NCBI GenBank assembly: GCA_025928545.1
Contig: JAICJH010000049.1
Coordinates: 1-52,789 of the forward strand
DNA from: Bryobacteraceae bacterium
Lineage (GTDB): Bacteria > Acidobacteriota > Terriglobia > Bryobacterales > Bryobacteraceae
Length of the DNA stretch: 52,789 nt
Reading direction: 5' to 3'
Shown: in pieces, positions 1-8,263 of the stretch
Numbering within the stretch: the stretch's first letter is position 1
Layout of the letters: each line of letters starts with the position of its first letter
Made by a program: the position numbers and the translations under genes
The notes under the pieces: generated by a model
Told to the model about the DNA's origin: nothing
The model's database searches: none
Seen by the model: the letters and a program-made list of their open reading frames with translations, nothing else

Positions 1-1
1 A

Positions 2-97
2 GGCTTTCATACCAAAATGGAGGTTTTGCAGCGGCAGGCTTACGGATTCAGGAACTTCAACAACTACAGGCTCAGGGTTAAGGTATTGTGTTCTTAG
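2..97 (+). CDS. ISL3-family transposase, C-terminal fragment (cut by window edge)
   Basis: The open frame enters from outside the window and ends at TAG 95-97. Its 31 residues include AYGFRNFNNYRLRV, which fits the end of the DDE domain of ISL3 (IS204/IS1001/IS1165) transposases, where a Y-G-(F/Y)-R-N-F-x-N-Y-R-x-R stretch is characteristic. The catalytic residues lie outside the window, so whether the transposase is intact is unknown. The terminal repeat follows 25 bases after the stop, the normal layout for this family. Confidence 0.65.
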   Translation, partial: GFHTKMEVLQRQAYGFRNFNNYRLRVKVLCS

Positions 98-121
98 ATC
101 GGTCGGAGGCAAAGCTTGCCC

Positions 122-140
122 CCACTAAGTGTGTAGAGCC
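122..140. repeat. probable terminal inverted repeat of the ISL3-type element
   Basis: CCACTAAGTGTGTAGAGCC; its reverse complement starts GGCTCTACACAC, as ISL3 ends do. Its partner would be at the left end of the element, outside the window. Confidence 0.55.
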
Positions 141-181
141 ATCGTTGGAAATATGCCTCGTAACTCGTAAGGTGTTGAAAA

Positions 182-258
182 TGGTGGGCGCGCAGGGACT
201 CGAACCCCGGACCTCCTGCGTGTGAAGCAGGCGCTCTAACCAGCTGAGCTACGCGCCC
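182..258 (-). tRNA. tRNA-Val (anticodon CAC), CCA encoded
   Basis: On the minus strand a complete cloverleaf can be folded. The acceptor is GGGCGCG paired with CGCGCCC, the D arm contains GCTCAGCTGGTTAGAGC, and the anticodon stem CCTGC/GCAGG encloses loop TTCACAC, giving anticodon CAC (valine, GTG codons). The T arm is CGGGG/CCCTG around TTCGAGT. The discriminator A at 185 is followed by a genomically encoded CCA (184-182). The gene stands alone, with the end of an insertion sequence 41 bases past its 3' end. Confidence 0.95.
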
Positions 259-321
259 CCGAAAGGCGGGACAAATCCAAGTTTAGTACATCGCGCACTC
301 TGGTCCGATAAGCTGACACTG

Positions 322-2139
322 ATGGCTCCTGGCCCCGATCGCTCCGCCGCCGACACCTCTCCCTCGGAAACTTACCGGCAGCGCCTGGCCGACCGATCCC
401 AAATCCTTTCCGCTCTCGATTCACGCCGCCATCGCCTCGGCCTGCTGCGCCTGTTGATCTTCGTCGCAGCCGCGGCTACCATCTGGTTTGCGATCCGTGG
501 CCAGATATCCCCTTGGCTGATCGTCTTCCCAGTCGCAGCTTTCATCGCACTCGTCTGGTGGCAATCCCGCATCGAACGCGAAATGGAATGCGTCCGCCGC
601 GCGAGTGCTTTCTATGAGCGCGGCATGGCCCGCATCGAGCACCGTTGGCAGGGCGGCGGCGAAACCGGCGAACGCTTCCTCGACCCGCACCATCCCTATT
701 CCCTCGATCTCGACATCTTCGGACGCGGCAGCCTCTTCGAACTCCTTTCGATCGCACGTACGCGCGGCGGCGAAGCCAAACTTGCCGGTTGGCTGCTATC
801 GGCCGGCAAGCCCGAAGAGCTTCGCGAGCGGCACGCCGCAATTGCCGAACTACGCCCTCTGCTCGATCTTCGTGAGCAACTCGCCGTACTGGGCGCCGAC
901 TATCGCGTGGGTGTCAATCCAACCCATCTGAGCGCGTGGGCCATCGCGCCCGTCCGTGCCTTCCATACTCCGCAGCGCCTCACCGCCTTCATCCTGTCCG
1001 TCATCATGGGGACGGCTTTACTTTGGTGGTTCGCCAGATCTTTTATCGACCTCGCCGCCACGCCGTTCGCCGCGGCAATCGGAGCGATAGTGGGCATCTT
1101 CGCGCTCACTATCCGTAAGCGAGTCATCCTCATCACGGAAGATCTGAACGAGCCCGCGCACGATCTCGATCTGCTGTCGGAGATTCTCGCTCTCCTCGAG
1201 CGCCAGACCTTCGCGTCGGAACGCCTTCGGAAGCTCAGCGCAGCAATTCACACAGCAGACGGACACACAGCCTCCAAGCGCATCGCACACCTGCGCCGGC
1301 TCATGGAATTGATCGATTCGCGCGATAACTTCATCGTGCGGATCATCGGCCCGCCGCTGCTATGGACCACCCAGCTCGCCATGGCAATTGAAAACTGGCG
1401 GGCCGAAAATGGAGCACTGATTCCCGCCTGGCTCGATGCGGTGGCGGAAATGGAAGCCCTGTCTTCGCTCGCCAACTATGCCTATGAGCACCCGGCGGAC
1501 GTGTTCCCGCAGTTGGCTGAAGGGCCACCCGTTTTCGATCTGGAAGATGTTGCGCATCCTCTGCTGCCCGAAGCTCGCGCGGTTCGCAACAGCGTGCGCC
1601 TCACCGCTCCGGTGCGCCTCTTCGTTATCAGCGGCTCGAACATGTCGGGCAAAAGCACGCTGCTGCGCGCAGCCGGCGTGAATGCGGTTCTGGCGCTGGC
1701 GGGCGGTCCGGTGCGCGCGCGCCGCATGACGCTCTCGCGCCTTTCGGTGGGCGCGTCGATCCGCACTACGGATTCGCTCGAAGAAGGCCAGTCGCGATTC
1801 ATGGCGGAGATCCTTCGGCTGAAGCAGATTCTGGAACTCCCGGCACCCGCTCTGTTTCTGCTGGATGAACTCCTCCACGGCACCAACTCGCACGACCGGG
1901 CAATCGGAGCCGAAGGCATCGTGCGGGCTCTGCTGACTCGCGGCGCGATAGGTCTGGCGACGACGCACGATCTGTCTTTAGCCGCTGTGGCGGATCAACT
2001 CGCGCCTGCTGCCGCGAATGTGCATTTCGAAGACCGCCTCGAAGATGGCCGCCTGGTGTTCGATTACAGGATGCGTCCCGGCGTAGTCGCGCGGAGCAAC
2101 GCTCTCGATCTGATGCGCGCAGCCGGTCTGGATGTCTGA
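322..2139 (+). CDS. membrane-anchored MutS-type ATPase, paralogue of the gene at 27,449
   Basis: 605 residues. The C-terminal third is a MutS domain V ATPase: Walker A GSNMSGKS at residues 438-445, Walker B LFLLDE ending at 516, and the MutS signature continuation HGTNSHDR, then a switch-like TTHDL. The mismatch-binding N-terminal domain of MutS is absent. In its place are two hydrophobic segments at about 38-59 and 63-79 and another pair at about 220-270, so the protein is probably held in the inner membrane. The region between resembles the MutS core/lever part. This architecture argues against classical mismatch repair; the role is unknown. The gene shares its whole layout with 27,449-29,206. 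It starts at ATG 322 without an obvious Shine-Dalgarno and converges on the deacetylase-caspase gene 5 bases away. Confidence 0.85.
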   Translation: MAPGPDRSAADTSPSETYRQRLADRSQILSALDSRRHRLGLLRLLIFVAAAATIWFAIRGQISPWLIVFPVAAFIALVWWQSRIEREMECVRRASAFYERGMARIEHRWQGGGETGERFLDPHHPYSLDLDIFGRGSLFELLSIARTRGGEAKLAGWLLSAGKPEELRERHAAIAELRPLLDLREQLAVLGADYRVGVNPTHLSAWAIAPVRAFHTPQRLTAFILSVIMGTALLWWFARSFIDLAATPFAAAIGAIVGIFALTIRKRVILITEDLNEPAHDLDLLSEILALLERQTFASERLRKLSAAIHTADGHTASKRIAHLRRLMELIDSRDNFIVRIIGPPLLWTTQLAMAIENWRAENGALIPAWLDAVAEMEALSSLANYAYEHPADVFPQLAEGPPVFDLEDVAHPLLPEARAVRNSVRLTAPVRLFVISGSNMSGKSTLLRAAGVNAVLALAGGPVRARRMTLSRLSVGASIRTTDSLEEGQSRFMAEILRLKQILELPAPALFLLDELLHGTNSHDRAIGAEGIVRALLTRGAIGLATTHDLSLAAVADQLAPAAANVHFEDRLEDGRLVFDYRMRPGVVARSNALDLMRAAGLDV

Positions 2140-2144
2140 GCCTT

Positions 2145-4808
2145 TTACAGGGTAGCCAGAATACCGCGGATCTCAGCGGCTTTGGGCGAGGCGGGGAAAA
2201 GCTCCAGGTACCGGTCGAAATGCTTCCTGGCCTCGGCATTGCGCCCGAGTTTCAGGTATGCGTAAGCAATATTGCCGTGCGCTTCTTTGCGATTGGGATC
2301 CGCAGCCAGCGTCTTTTCGAGCCACGCGACCGAGTCCCCGTAGCGGCCTAACTGGTAATAAACGAAGCCCAGGTTATTCAGCAGAATCGGATCGTTCGGC
2401 TTCAGTGCTACGGCTTTTGCAAACGCCTTCTCCGCGTCCTCATACTTCATTTCGCGGTACGCCTGTCTGCCGATGCGGTCCAGGTCGTACGCCCGCGCAT
2501 TGGCCGGCAGCGCGACGGCAACCGGTTTTGCGGCGGCCTCACCGCGTCCGGCCAGCCGCTCAGTTTCGGTCTGCACGCTTTGCTGAAGTTTCAGCAACTC
2601 GGCCTGCTTCGCGGCCACCTGACTTTCAAGCGCGGCCAACTGCTCGTTCAGTGTCGCGGCCTTGCCCTCGAACTGCCGGGTTGCCTGCGTGAGTGCTTCC
2701 GGCTGCAATTCAAAGATGAATTCCCCGCCCTGACTGCCGATCAGATTTCCCATGGCGGGTGTCTGCTTTGAGAAGCCAGCCACGATGGGGCTGACATAGG
2801 CTCCCAGTTCCGATGCCGTAATCACGCCGTTCCCGTCGAGGTCCGCCTTGCCTTCGAGCCCCTGTAAAAACGCCCAGGTGAAGACGGAATGCCCGTCGGG
2901 TCCGTCGTCGGAGACTGGCTGGTCCGCCCCACCCGCGGTGAGAATCTGGCGAGCATCGCGGCGGGTGACTTCATCCAGATAGCCCCGATCGCGCGAAAAC
3001 GTACCGCCGCCGCGCGTGAGCGCAAGTCCGCTGTAGCAGGAATCCATCACGAAATAGACGTGCTTGGCGGGAATCAGATCGGCCGCCTCGCGCAGCGCTG
3101 TCATGCTGATCGCGGTGGAGTAGTAGTTGTTCTCATCCGCATCCACCGGAATAAGGAAGCCGGATTGCCGGCCATCGGCAGTGTTCCGGGTGGCGCCGTG
3201 GCCCGCGTAAAAGAAGAACACGCGATCGTCGTGCGAGACTTTGTTGGCGTCGGCGAGATCGTCGCCCAGCACCTGCATGATGCGCTGGCGGGTGGCGTCG
3301 CCGTTCAGCAGTTTACGGATATTCTCAGGCTGAAAACCAAATTTATTGATGAGCGTCTGTTCGATGGCGCTGGCGTCGTTCACCGCATACCGTAGTTTCG
3401 GCCAACTCTGGTAATCGTCGATTCCGATAATCACTGCCCAGCTCTTGCGATACGGATTCAGTTTTTCACCCGCGGCGGTCTGCACAGCCGCGGCGGGAGG
3501 AGCGGCGCGGTCTGCCCCTTCGGGCGGCGTCGATTTCACCATCTTCGTTCCGTCGAAAGTCAGAAAGGTGTAATTCTGCGCCGTCAGTTCATTCAGCACC
3601 AACGGCAGCGCAAGTACGCTCTGCTTGTGAATGTCGTGAAAAAGAATGACGCCCTTGTGCTGCTCGTTGAGTTGATGCAAGACCCGCATCGCAATCGATT
3701 CCGGAATCGGATCGGCCCAGTCTTCCGAATCGATAGTCCACAGCACGTCCTGCAGGCCCTCGTCGGTGATCTGTTTGAAGATTTCCTTGTTACGTGCCCC
3801 GTAGGGAGGCCGGAAAAGCAGCGGTTTCACTCCCGTGATCTTCTCCAGAATTCGATTGGTGGATTCGATCTCCTTCGCGCGGTCCTCTTCGCTGAGGCTC
3901 GAAAGCACGCGGTGCGAATATGTGTGGTTGGCGATGGTATGCCCCGCATCCAGCAGGCGCTTCGCGATGGCGGCGTTCCGAAGCAGCGTTACATTGTCGC
4001 CGGCAACGGTGCCAAGATTCTGACCCAACTCGAAGAACCCCGCGCGCAGCCCGTATTTCCGCAGCAGAGCGGCAATTTCTTCTGTGTACTTCGGATGCGG
4101 CCCGTCGTCGAACGTCAGCGCCACGGTCTTCGGCGCGAAATCGATGCCGGAGATTTCATTCGGAAACGACTTGCTGCGCAAACCCGTCTCAGGCACCTCG
4201 GAAACACCGTCATCGTATTGAGTCAGAATTCGGTCGCGGCTATCCAGCGTTCTGAGCCACGCAATATAGGAATCCCACTTCTCTCGCTTGCCCTGCTGCC
4301 CACGCGTCGCGAATTGCGAAAAGATGCGTGAAACTTCCTCCCGATACGAATTCTGAATGGCGTGCAGATCGTCGAGGATGTTCTTCAGATCGTTCGACTG
4401 ACTTCCGCCGTCAGCCGCCAGTTCTTCGAACAGATCGAGGAACGCCAGCTTATCCGCGTCACGCAGCCGATGCATGCCAGGTATTGGAACAGTGGCCGTC
4501 ATGTACCGGATCACCTGCGCCAGTTTCTTCGGCTGCCCGGCCATGTCGCGTGCCAACGCCGCGACAGCTTCCTGCTTTGCCCAAAAGATGCGGCGTCCGG
4601 CTGTGCGGCAGCGGACGCGCGTGGCCTCGTCGAGCGAATCTGCGCCGTTCATCAGCAGCAAAATGCGGCGATAGTCCGTAGTAACCTCATCCAGGCGCTT
4701 GTTGATCGCCGGATCCTCGCGGTACCGGTTGTACGAATACCAAACAGCGGTGGATGCGCCGGCGGCGATCAACAGCGCAATCAGAGCAATCTTCCACTTG
4801 GGGAGCAT
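2145..4808 (-). CDS. NodB-type polysaccharide deacetylase / caspase-like peptidase / TPR fusion
   Basis: 887 residues in one frame. A membrane segment sits at 6-25. The NodB deacetylase domain (about 228-400) has all usual motifs: TFDDGP 232-237 with the metal aspartate, NHTYSH with H295 and H299, RPPYG 333-337, DSEDW 360-364 and LFHD with H391. A C14 caspase-like domain follows (about 455-640): WAVIIGIDDY start, catalytic-type His537 in YAGHG and Cys591 in DSCYSG. Next comes an EF-hand-like calcium loop DLDGNGVITASE at 656-667, a coiled coil at about 705-752, and three TPR units to the C-terminus. NodB domains remove acetyl groups from glycans; C14 proteins cleave after Arg/Lys or Asp. With one N-terminal anchor the enzyme domains probably face the periplasm. 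Substrates are unknown. All catalytic residues look intact in both domains. A sigma-70-like promoter precedes it. Confidence 0.9.
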   Translation of the reverse strand: MLPKWKIALIALLIAAGASTAVWYSYNRYREDPAINKRLDEVTTDYRRILLLMNGADSLDEATRVRCRTAGRRIFWAKQEAVAALARDMAGQPKKLAQVIRYMTATVPIPGMHRLRDADKLAFLDLFEELAADGGSQSNDLKNILDDLHAIQNSYREEVSRIFSQFATRGQQGKREKWDSYIAWLRTLDSRDRILTQYDDGVSEVPETGLRSKSFPNEISGIDFAPKTVALTFDDGPHPKYTEEIAALLRKYGLRAGFFELGQNLGTVAGDNVTLLRNAAIAKRLLDAGHTIANHTYSHRVLSSLSEEDRAKEIESTNRILEKITGVKPLLFRPPYGARNKEIFKQITDEGLQDVLWTIDSEDWADPIPESIAMRVLHQLNEQHKGVILFHDIHKQSVLALPLVLNELTAQNYTFLTFDGTKMVKSTPPEGADRAAPPAAAVQTAAGEKLNPYRKSWAVIIGIDDYQSWPKLRYAVNDASAIEQTLINKFGFQPENIRKLLNGDATRQRIMQVLGDDLADANKVSHDDRVFFFYAGHGATRNTADGRQSGFLIPVDADENNYYSTAISMTALREAADLIPAKHVYFVMDSCYSGLALTRGGGTFSRDRGYLDEVTRRDARQILTAGGADQPVSDDGPDGHSVFTWAFLQGLEGKADLDGNGVITASELGAYVSPIVAGFSKQTPAMGNLIGSQGGEFIFELQPEALTQATRQFEGKAATLNEQLAALESQVAAKQAELLKLQQSVQTETERLAGRGEAAAKPVAVALPANARAYDLDRIGRQAYREMKYEDAEKAFAKAVALKPNDPILLNNLGFVYYQLGRYGDSVAWLEKTLAADPNRKEAHGNIAYAYLKLGRNAEARKHFDRYLELFPASPKAAEIRGILATL

Positions 4809-4845
4809 TTAGGCGAATCCGCCGATCTCTGCTCGGCGTGGCTCC

Positions 4846-4873
4846 ATTATAGACCGCATCCGGCTGAAACCAA
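4846..4873 (-). promoter_or_regulatory. putative sigma-70-type promoter of the deacetylase-caspase gene
   Basis: On the minus strand a perfect TATAAT -10 (4851-4846) lies 16 bases from TTGGTT (4873-4868), which matches three bases of the -35 consensus. The -10 is 37 bases upstream of the ATG at 4808. Inferred only from sequence likeness. Confidence 0.4.
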
Positions 4874-4919
4874 AGGGCCGTCAACATTCCGGGCTGTTTG
4901 CGTTGTATTCTGAAGTTTC

Positions 4920-5900
4920 ATGTCCACGCTACCGGCTGAAACCGCTGCCGGCGTCTCACCGGCTACACTTCGGCATCTGGAAACCGCGATTGAAGCCAGT
5001 ATTCGCGGGAAGGCGGAGGTTGTCCGCATGGCCTTGGTGTGCCTTCTGGCCCGCGGACATCTGTTGATTGAAGACGTTCCAGGCGTCGGCAAAACCACGC
5101 TTGCTCAATCGCTCGCCCGCGCGGTGGATGGCAGTTTTCACCGCCTTCAGTTCACGAGCGACATGCTCCCGTCCGATGTTCTTGGCGTCACTGTCTGGAA
5201 TGCCCGCACCGAAGAATTCGAGTTTAAGCCGGGGCCCGTATTCGCGAATTTTCTGCTGGCCGACGAAATCAACCGCACCACGCCGAAAACGCAGTCGGCG
5301 CTGCTCGAAGCCATGAACGAACAGCAGGTGACCGTGGATGGCCGCACTCTGCCGCTGCCCGAGCCGTTCATGGTGATCGCGACGCAAAACCCCTCCGATC
5401 ACCACGGAGCATATCCTTTACCGGAATCGCAGCTGGATCGTTTTCTCATGCGCCTTCGTATCGGCTATCCCGATCTCGAAAGCGAACGCCAGATCATCAG
5501 CCAGCCAGGCGGCCATCACGGCGAAACAACTCCATGCGTGCTGCACGGGCACGATCTCGCCCGATTGCAGGCCTCGGTCACGGCCGTCAACGTGGATCGC
5601 GCCATTGTCGATTACATGCTGGCCGTTGTGGAGCGCACAAGAACTCACGAGAATCTGATTCTTGGAGTCAGTCCGCGCGGATCGCAGGCGCTGTTCCGTG
5701 CCACCCAGGCCCATGCCGTTCTCTGCGGCCGGAACTATGCTCTGCCGGACGATGTCAAAATCCTGGCTCCGAAAGTACTGGCGCACCGCGTTGTTGCGGC
5801 CTCGCGGTCACCCATGGCGAACCGCCGTGGCGCATTCGGGGCGGTTGCGAGCGAACGCGTAATCGAAGAAATACTTTCGCAGATCGACGTCCCGCTATAG
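4920..5900 (+). CDS. MoxR-family AAA ATPase
   Basis: 326 residues, the usual MoxR length. Walker A is PGVGKTT at residues 54-60, Walker B LLADE ends at 116 and continues INRTTPKTQSALLEAMNEQ, a MoxR hallmark, and sensor 1 is ATQNP. MoxR ATPases act as chaperones that mature metalloenzymes or VWA-domain partners, usually beside DUF58 and VWA genes. Neither is next to it here; the nearest VWA gene is 21 kb away. It is transcribed divergently from the deacetylase-caspase gene across 111 bases, and its last 6 bases overlap the end of lnt on the other strand. Confidence 0.9.
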   Translation: MSTLPAETAAGVSPATLRHLETAIEASIRGKAEVVRMALVCLLARGHLLIEDVPGVGKTTLAQSLARAVDGSFHRLQFTSDMLPSDVLGVTVWNARTEEFEFKPGPVFANFLLADEINRTTPKTQSALLEAMNEQQVTVDGRTLPLPEPFMVIATQNPSDHHGAYPLPESQLDRFLMRLRIGYPDLESERQIISQPGGHHGETTPCVLHGHDLARLQASVTAVNVDRAIVDYMLAVVERTRTHENLILGVSPRGSQALFRATQAHAVLCGRNYALPDDVKILAPKVLAHRVVAASRSPMANRRGAFGAVASERVIEEILSQIDVPL

Positions 5901-7364
5901 TTTGTAACGACCAGGCAGCGCGGCGCTGGTGATCGCGGCAATGGAAGCCAACGCGCAAAGCAGGACGAACCAATCGCCATGGCGCGTGTAGAACGTTCGT
6001 TCGGTGACGTAATCGTATGGCACTCTCGCGGAAGCTTCCTGATATTCCGGTAACGTCCGCTCTACGCGGCCGGCCGGATCCACCACTCCACTGATACCGT
6101 CGTTCGTCGACCGTACAATCCATCGATCGTTCTCCGCGGCACGCATGCGAACCAGCAATAGGTGCTGATAGCGAGCGGCCGTTTTTCCGAACCAACTGTC
6201 ATTCGAGATGTTGAAAAGCACCTGCGCACCGGATGCGGCGAACTGCCGGATGTAACCGGGAAACGCCGACTCGTAGCAGATGAATGTCGCGACGCCATGG
6301 CCGTCGAGCTTCGAAACTACAACCTTGTCTCCTGGCGCGAAATCGCCCGCTTCGGTCGAAATTTTTTGCGTGATCAGCCCGAATGGCCATGGCACGAACT
6401 CTCCAAAAGGCACCAGATTCACCTTGTCGTACCGGCTTACCCGGTTGCCGTCGGCGTCGAGCAGCAGTGCGGAATTCAGTGGCGGCCCCTTCGGAGTCGC
6501 GTGAGCCACCACGCCAGCCAGCACTGCGGCCTGCGCCTGTTTCGCAATGGAAGCGAGCATACCGGTGAACGCCGAATCGGATTCATAGAAGGGCGCCGGG
6601 ACTTCCGGCCACACGATGATCGACGTTGCATGGTCGCGCCCGGCTACAGAGAGTGAAAACAAACGCATCTGCCGTTCGGTGCTGTCGAGAAGATCCTGCG
6701 ACCAGACGGACTCGTCATCAATGTTCGGCTGCACCACAACGGCGCCCGCCGTGCCCTTCCGTAAAGCAGGCAGATCCGGCAGAAGCATCAGGCACGGCAG
6801 CATCAGCAGCCATACCGCGGGATGCCTTTGCGACCGGCTGACCAGCGTCGCGACGACTGCGCCGATCAAAGCCAGCACGAAAGATATTCCCCAGACGCCG
6901 GTCACCGGCGCCAGCCGTAAAAGGAGCGGCATATCGCTCGCCGCGTTACCCAGATTCAGCCACTCGAAACCGGTATAGGAGTGCGTCCATTCAATTGCTG
7001 TCCACATGGTGGCGATTGCGGGCACCGCGTACCATTGCCGCAGCACCATGCCGGATAACGCCGCGAACACGCCTGTTTGCAGGCCTTTTGCCAGGCAGAA
7101 CAACACGAAACAGAACCATGCCATCGCGCCGCCCATGCCGCCGTGGTGTTCGAGCGTCCATTGAATCCAGTGGCAGCTTCCGAACCAGTACACCAGACCA
7201 GCCGCATACCCGAACGCGAATCGCCAGCGCCAGTTCGGTTCGCGGGCGCACGCGACCAACAGGGGCGTCAATGCGACCGGTGCGAGCCAGGCCAGGTTGA
7301 ACGGCGGGAAAAGCAACACCAGAAGGCCCGCCGAGCACAAGGCCAGAAACCAATTGACGATCAC
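5895..7364 (-). CDS. lnt: apolipoprotein N-acyltransferase
   Basis: 489 residues. The N-terminal half holds about six hydrophobic segments; the C-terminal half is a nitrilase-type (carbon-nitrogen hydrolase) domain with the expected triad: Glu254 in VWPEVPAPFY, Lys314 in YDKVNLVPFGE and Cys363 in ICYESAFPG, spaced as in the family. Lnt N-acylates the N-terminal cysteine of lipoproteins in the inner membrane, the last step of lipoprotein maturation before Lol transport. A hydrophobic segment follows the nitrilase domain near the C-terminus. The start is GTG, overlapping the lipA stop by four bases (GTGA), so translation is probably coupled. Last gene of the NfeD-slipin-SPOR-lipA-lnt operon. 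Confidence 0.95.
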   Translation of the reverse strand: MIVNWFLALCSAGLLVLLFPPFNLAWLAPVALTPLLVACAREPNWRWRFAFGYAAGLVYWFGSCHWIQWTLEHHGGMGGAMAWFCFVLFCLAKGLQTGVFAALSGMVLRQWYAVPAIATMWTAIEWTHSYTGFEWLNLGNAASDMPLLLRLAPVTGVWGISFVLALIGAVVATLVSRSQRHPAVWLLMLPCLMLLPDLPALRKGTAGAVVVQPNIDDESVWSQDLLDSTERQMRLFSLSVAGRDHATSIIVWPEVPAPFYESDSAFTGMLASIAKQAQAAVLAGVVAHATPKGPPLNSALLLDADGNRVSRYDKVNLVPFGEFVPWPFGLITQKISTEAGDFAPGDKVVVSKLDGHGVATFICYESAFPGYIRQFAASGAQVLFNISNDSWFGKTAARYQHLLLVRMRAAENDRWIVRSTNDGISGVVDPAGRVERTLPEYQEASARVPYDYVTERTFYTRHGDWFVLLCALASIAAITSAALPGRYKL

Positions 7365-8263
7365 GCGCGAAGTGCCTGTTCGTTCACAATGTCCGCCATG
7401 TACGAACTCCGCACCAGCGGCCCGCTGAACACCATTTTGAATCCCATGTTCAGTCCGAGATTCTTATATTCGTCGAAGCGTTCCGGCGTCACGTATTCCG
7501 CCACTGCCAGATTGCGGCGAGTCGGCTGCAGATACTGACCGATGGTCACGACGTCCACGTCCCGTTCACGAAGATCCCGCAGCAATTGCGCAACTTCGTC
7601 CGGCGTTTCTCCCAGGCCCGCCATGAAGCCCGATTTCGTCATGACTTCGGGACGATGTTGGCGGGCGAAGGCCAGCACATCGAGCGACTGCGTGTAATTC
7701 GCCTGAGGCCGCACACGCCTGTAAAGCCGCGGCACGGTTTCCATATTGTGATTAAAAACGTGGGGGCCCGCATCTAAAACGCGCGCGACTGCCTCCATGT
7801 TGCCGTCGAAATCCGGCGTCAGCACTTCCAGGCGCGCCGCCGGCACGGCCTCACCCACTTGCCTGACGGTCTCGGCGAAATGAGCGGAACCTCCGTCGGC
7901 AAGATCGTCGCGATTCACGCTGGTAATAACGACGTAACGAAGCTTCATCTCAGCGGCCATCCTGGCGACGTTCTCCGGCTCCAAAGGGTCAAGCCGCATA
8001 TCGTGGATTCGCGGATTTCCCTTCGGCACGGAACAGAACCCGCAGCCCCGCGTGCAGAGATTCCCGAGAATCATGAACGTGGCCGCGCCGCGATGGAAGC
8101 ACTCGTGGATGTTCGGACACCGCGCGGATTCGCAGACGGTGTGCAGGTTCAGCGCGCGCAGACTCGTCTTCAGCGTATTCAGCGATTCAAAACGCGTAGC
8201 GCTTCGCCGCGCCCACTCGGGCAGGCGCGGGCGCGGATTCTCAATATTGACGAGAGGCGTCAC
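7361..8263 (-). CDS. lipA: lipoyl synthase
   Basis: 300 residues, typical length. This radical SAM enzyme inserts two sulfurs into octanoylated lipoyl domains. Both iron-sulfur clusters are readable: the auxiliary cluster cysteines C44, C49 and C55 (CESARCPNIHEC) and the radical SAM CxxxCxxC at C70, C74 and C77 (CTRGCGFC). The C-terminal RSSY motif (GPLVRSSYMAD), whose serine ligates the auxiliary cluster, is present. The GTG start overlaps the SPOR gene stop (GTGA). There is no lipB next to it, so the octanoyl-transfer step must be encoded elsewhere or served by salvage. Cytoplasmic. Confidence 0.96.
   Translation of the reverse strand: MTPLVNIENPRPRLPEWARRSATRFESLNTLKTSLRALNLHTVCESARCPNIHECFHRGAATFMILGNLCTRGCGFCSVPKGNPRIHDMRLDPLEPENVARMAAEMKLRYVVITSVNRDDLADGGSAHFAETVRQVGEAVPAARLEVLTPDFDGNMEAVARVLDAGPHVFNHNMETVPRLYRRVRPQANYTQSLDVLAFARQHRPEVMTKSGFMAGLGETPDEVAQLLRDLRERDVDVVTIGQYLQPTRRNLAVAEYVTPERFDEYKNLGLNMGFKMVFSGPLVRSSYMADIVNEQALRA

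Larger units (their letters stand above)
1..140 (+). mobile_element. right end of an ISL3-type insertion sequence
   Basis: The window opens inside an insertion sequence. Positions 2-97 encode the last 31 residues of a transposase. Bases 122-140 look like a terminal inverted repeat: read on the minus strand they start GGCTCTACACACTTAG, and ISL3-family ends typically begin with GGCTCT. The element would end at 140; ISL3 elements usually duplicate 8 bp of target, which would make 141-148 (ATCGTTGG) one copy. The left end lies outside the window, so neither the repeat partner nor the duplication can be confirmed here. The insertion point is about 40 bp from the 3' end of the tRNA-Val gene. Confidence 0.7.
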
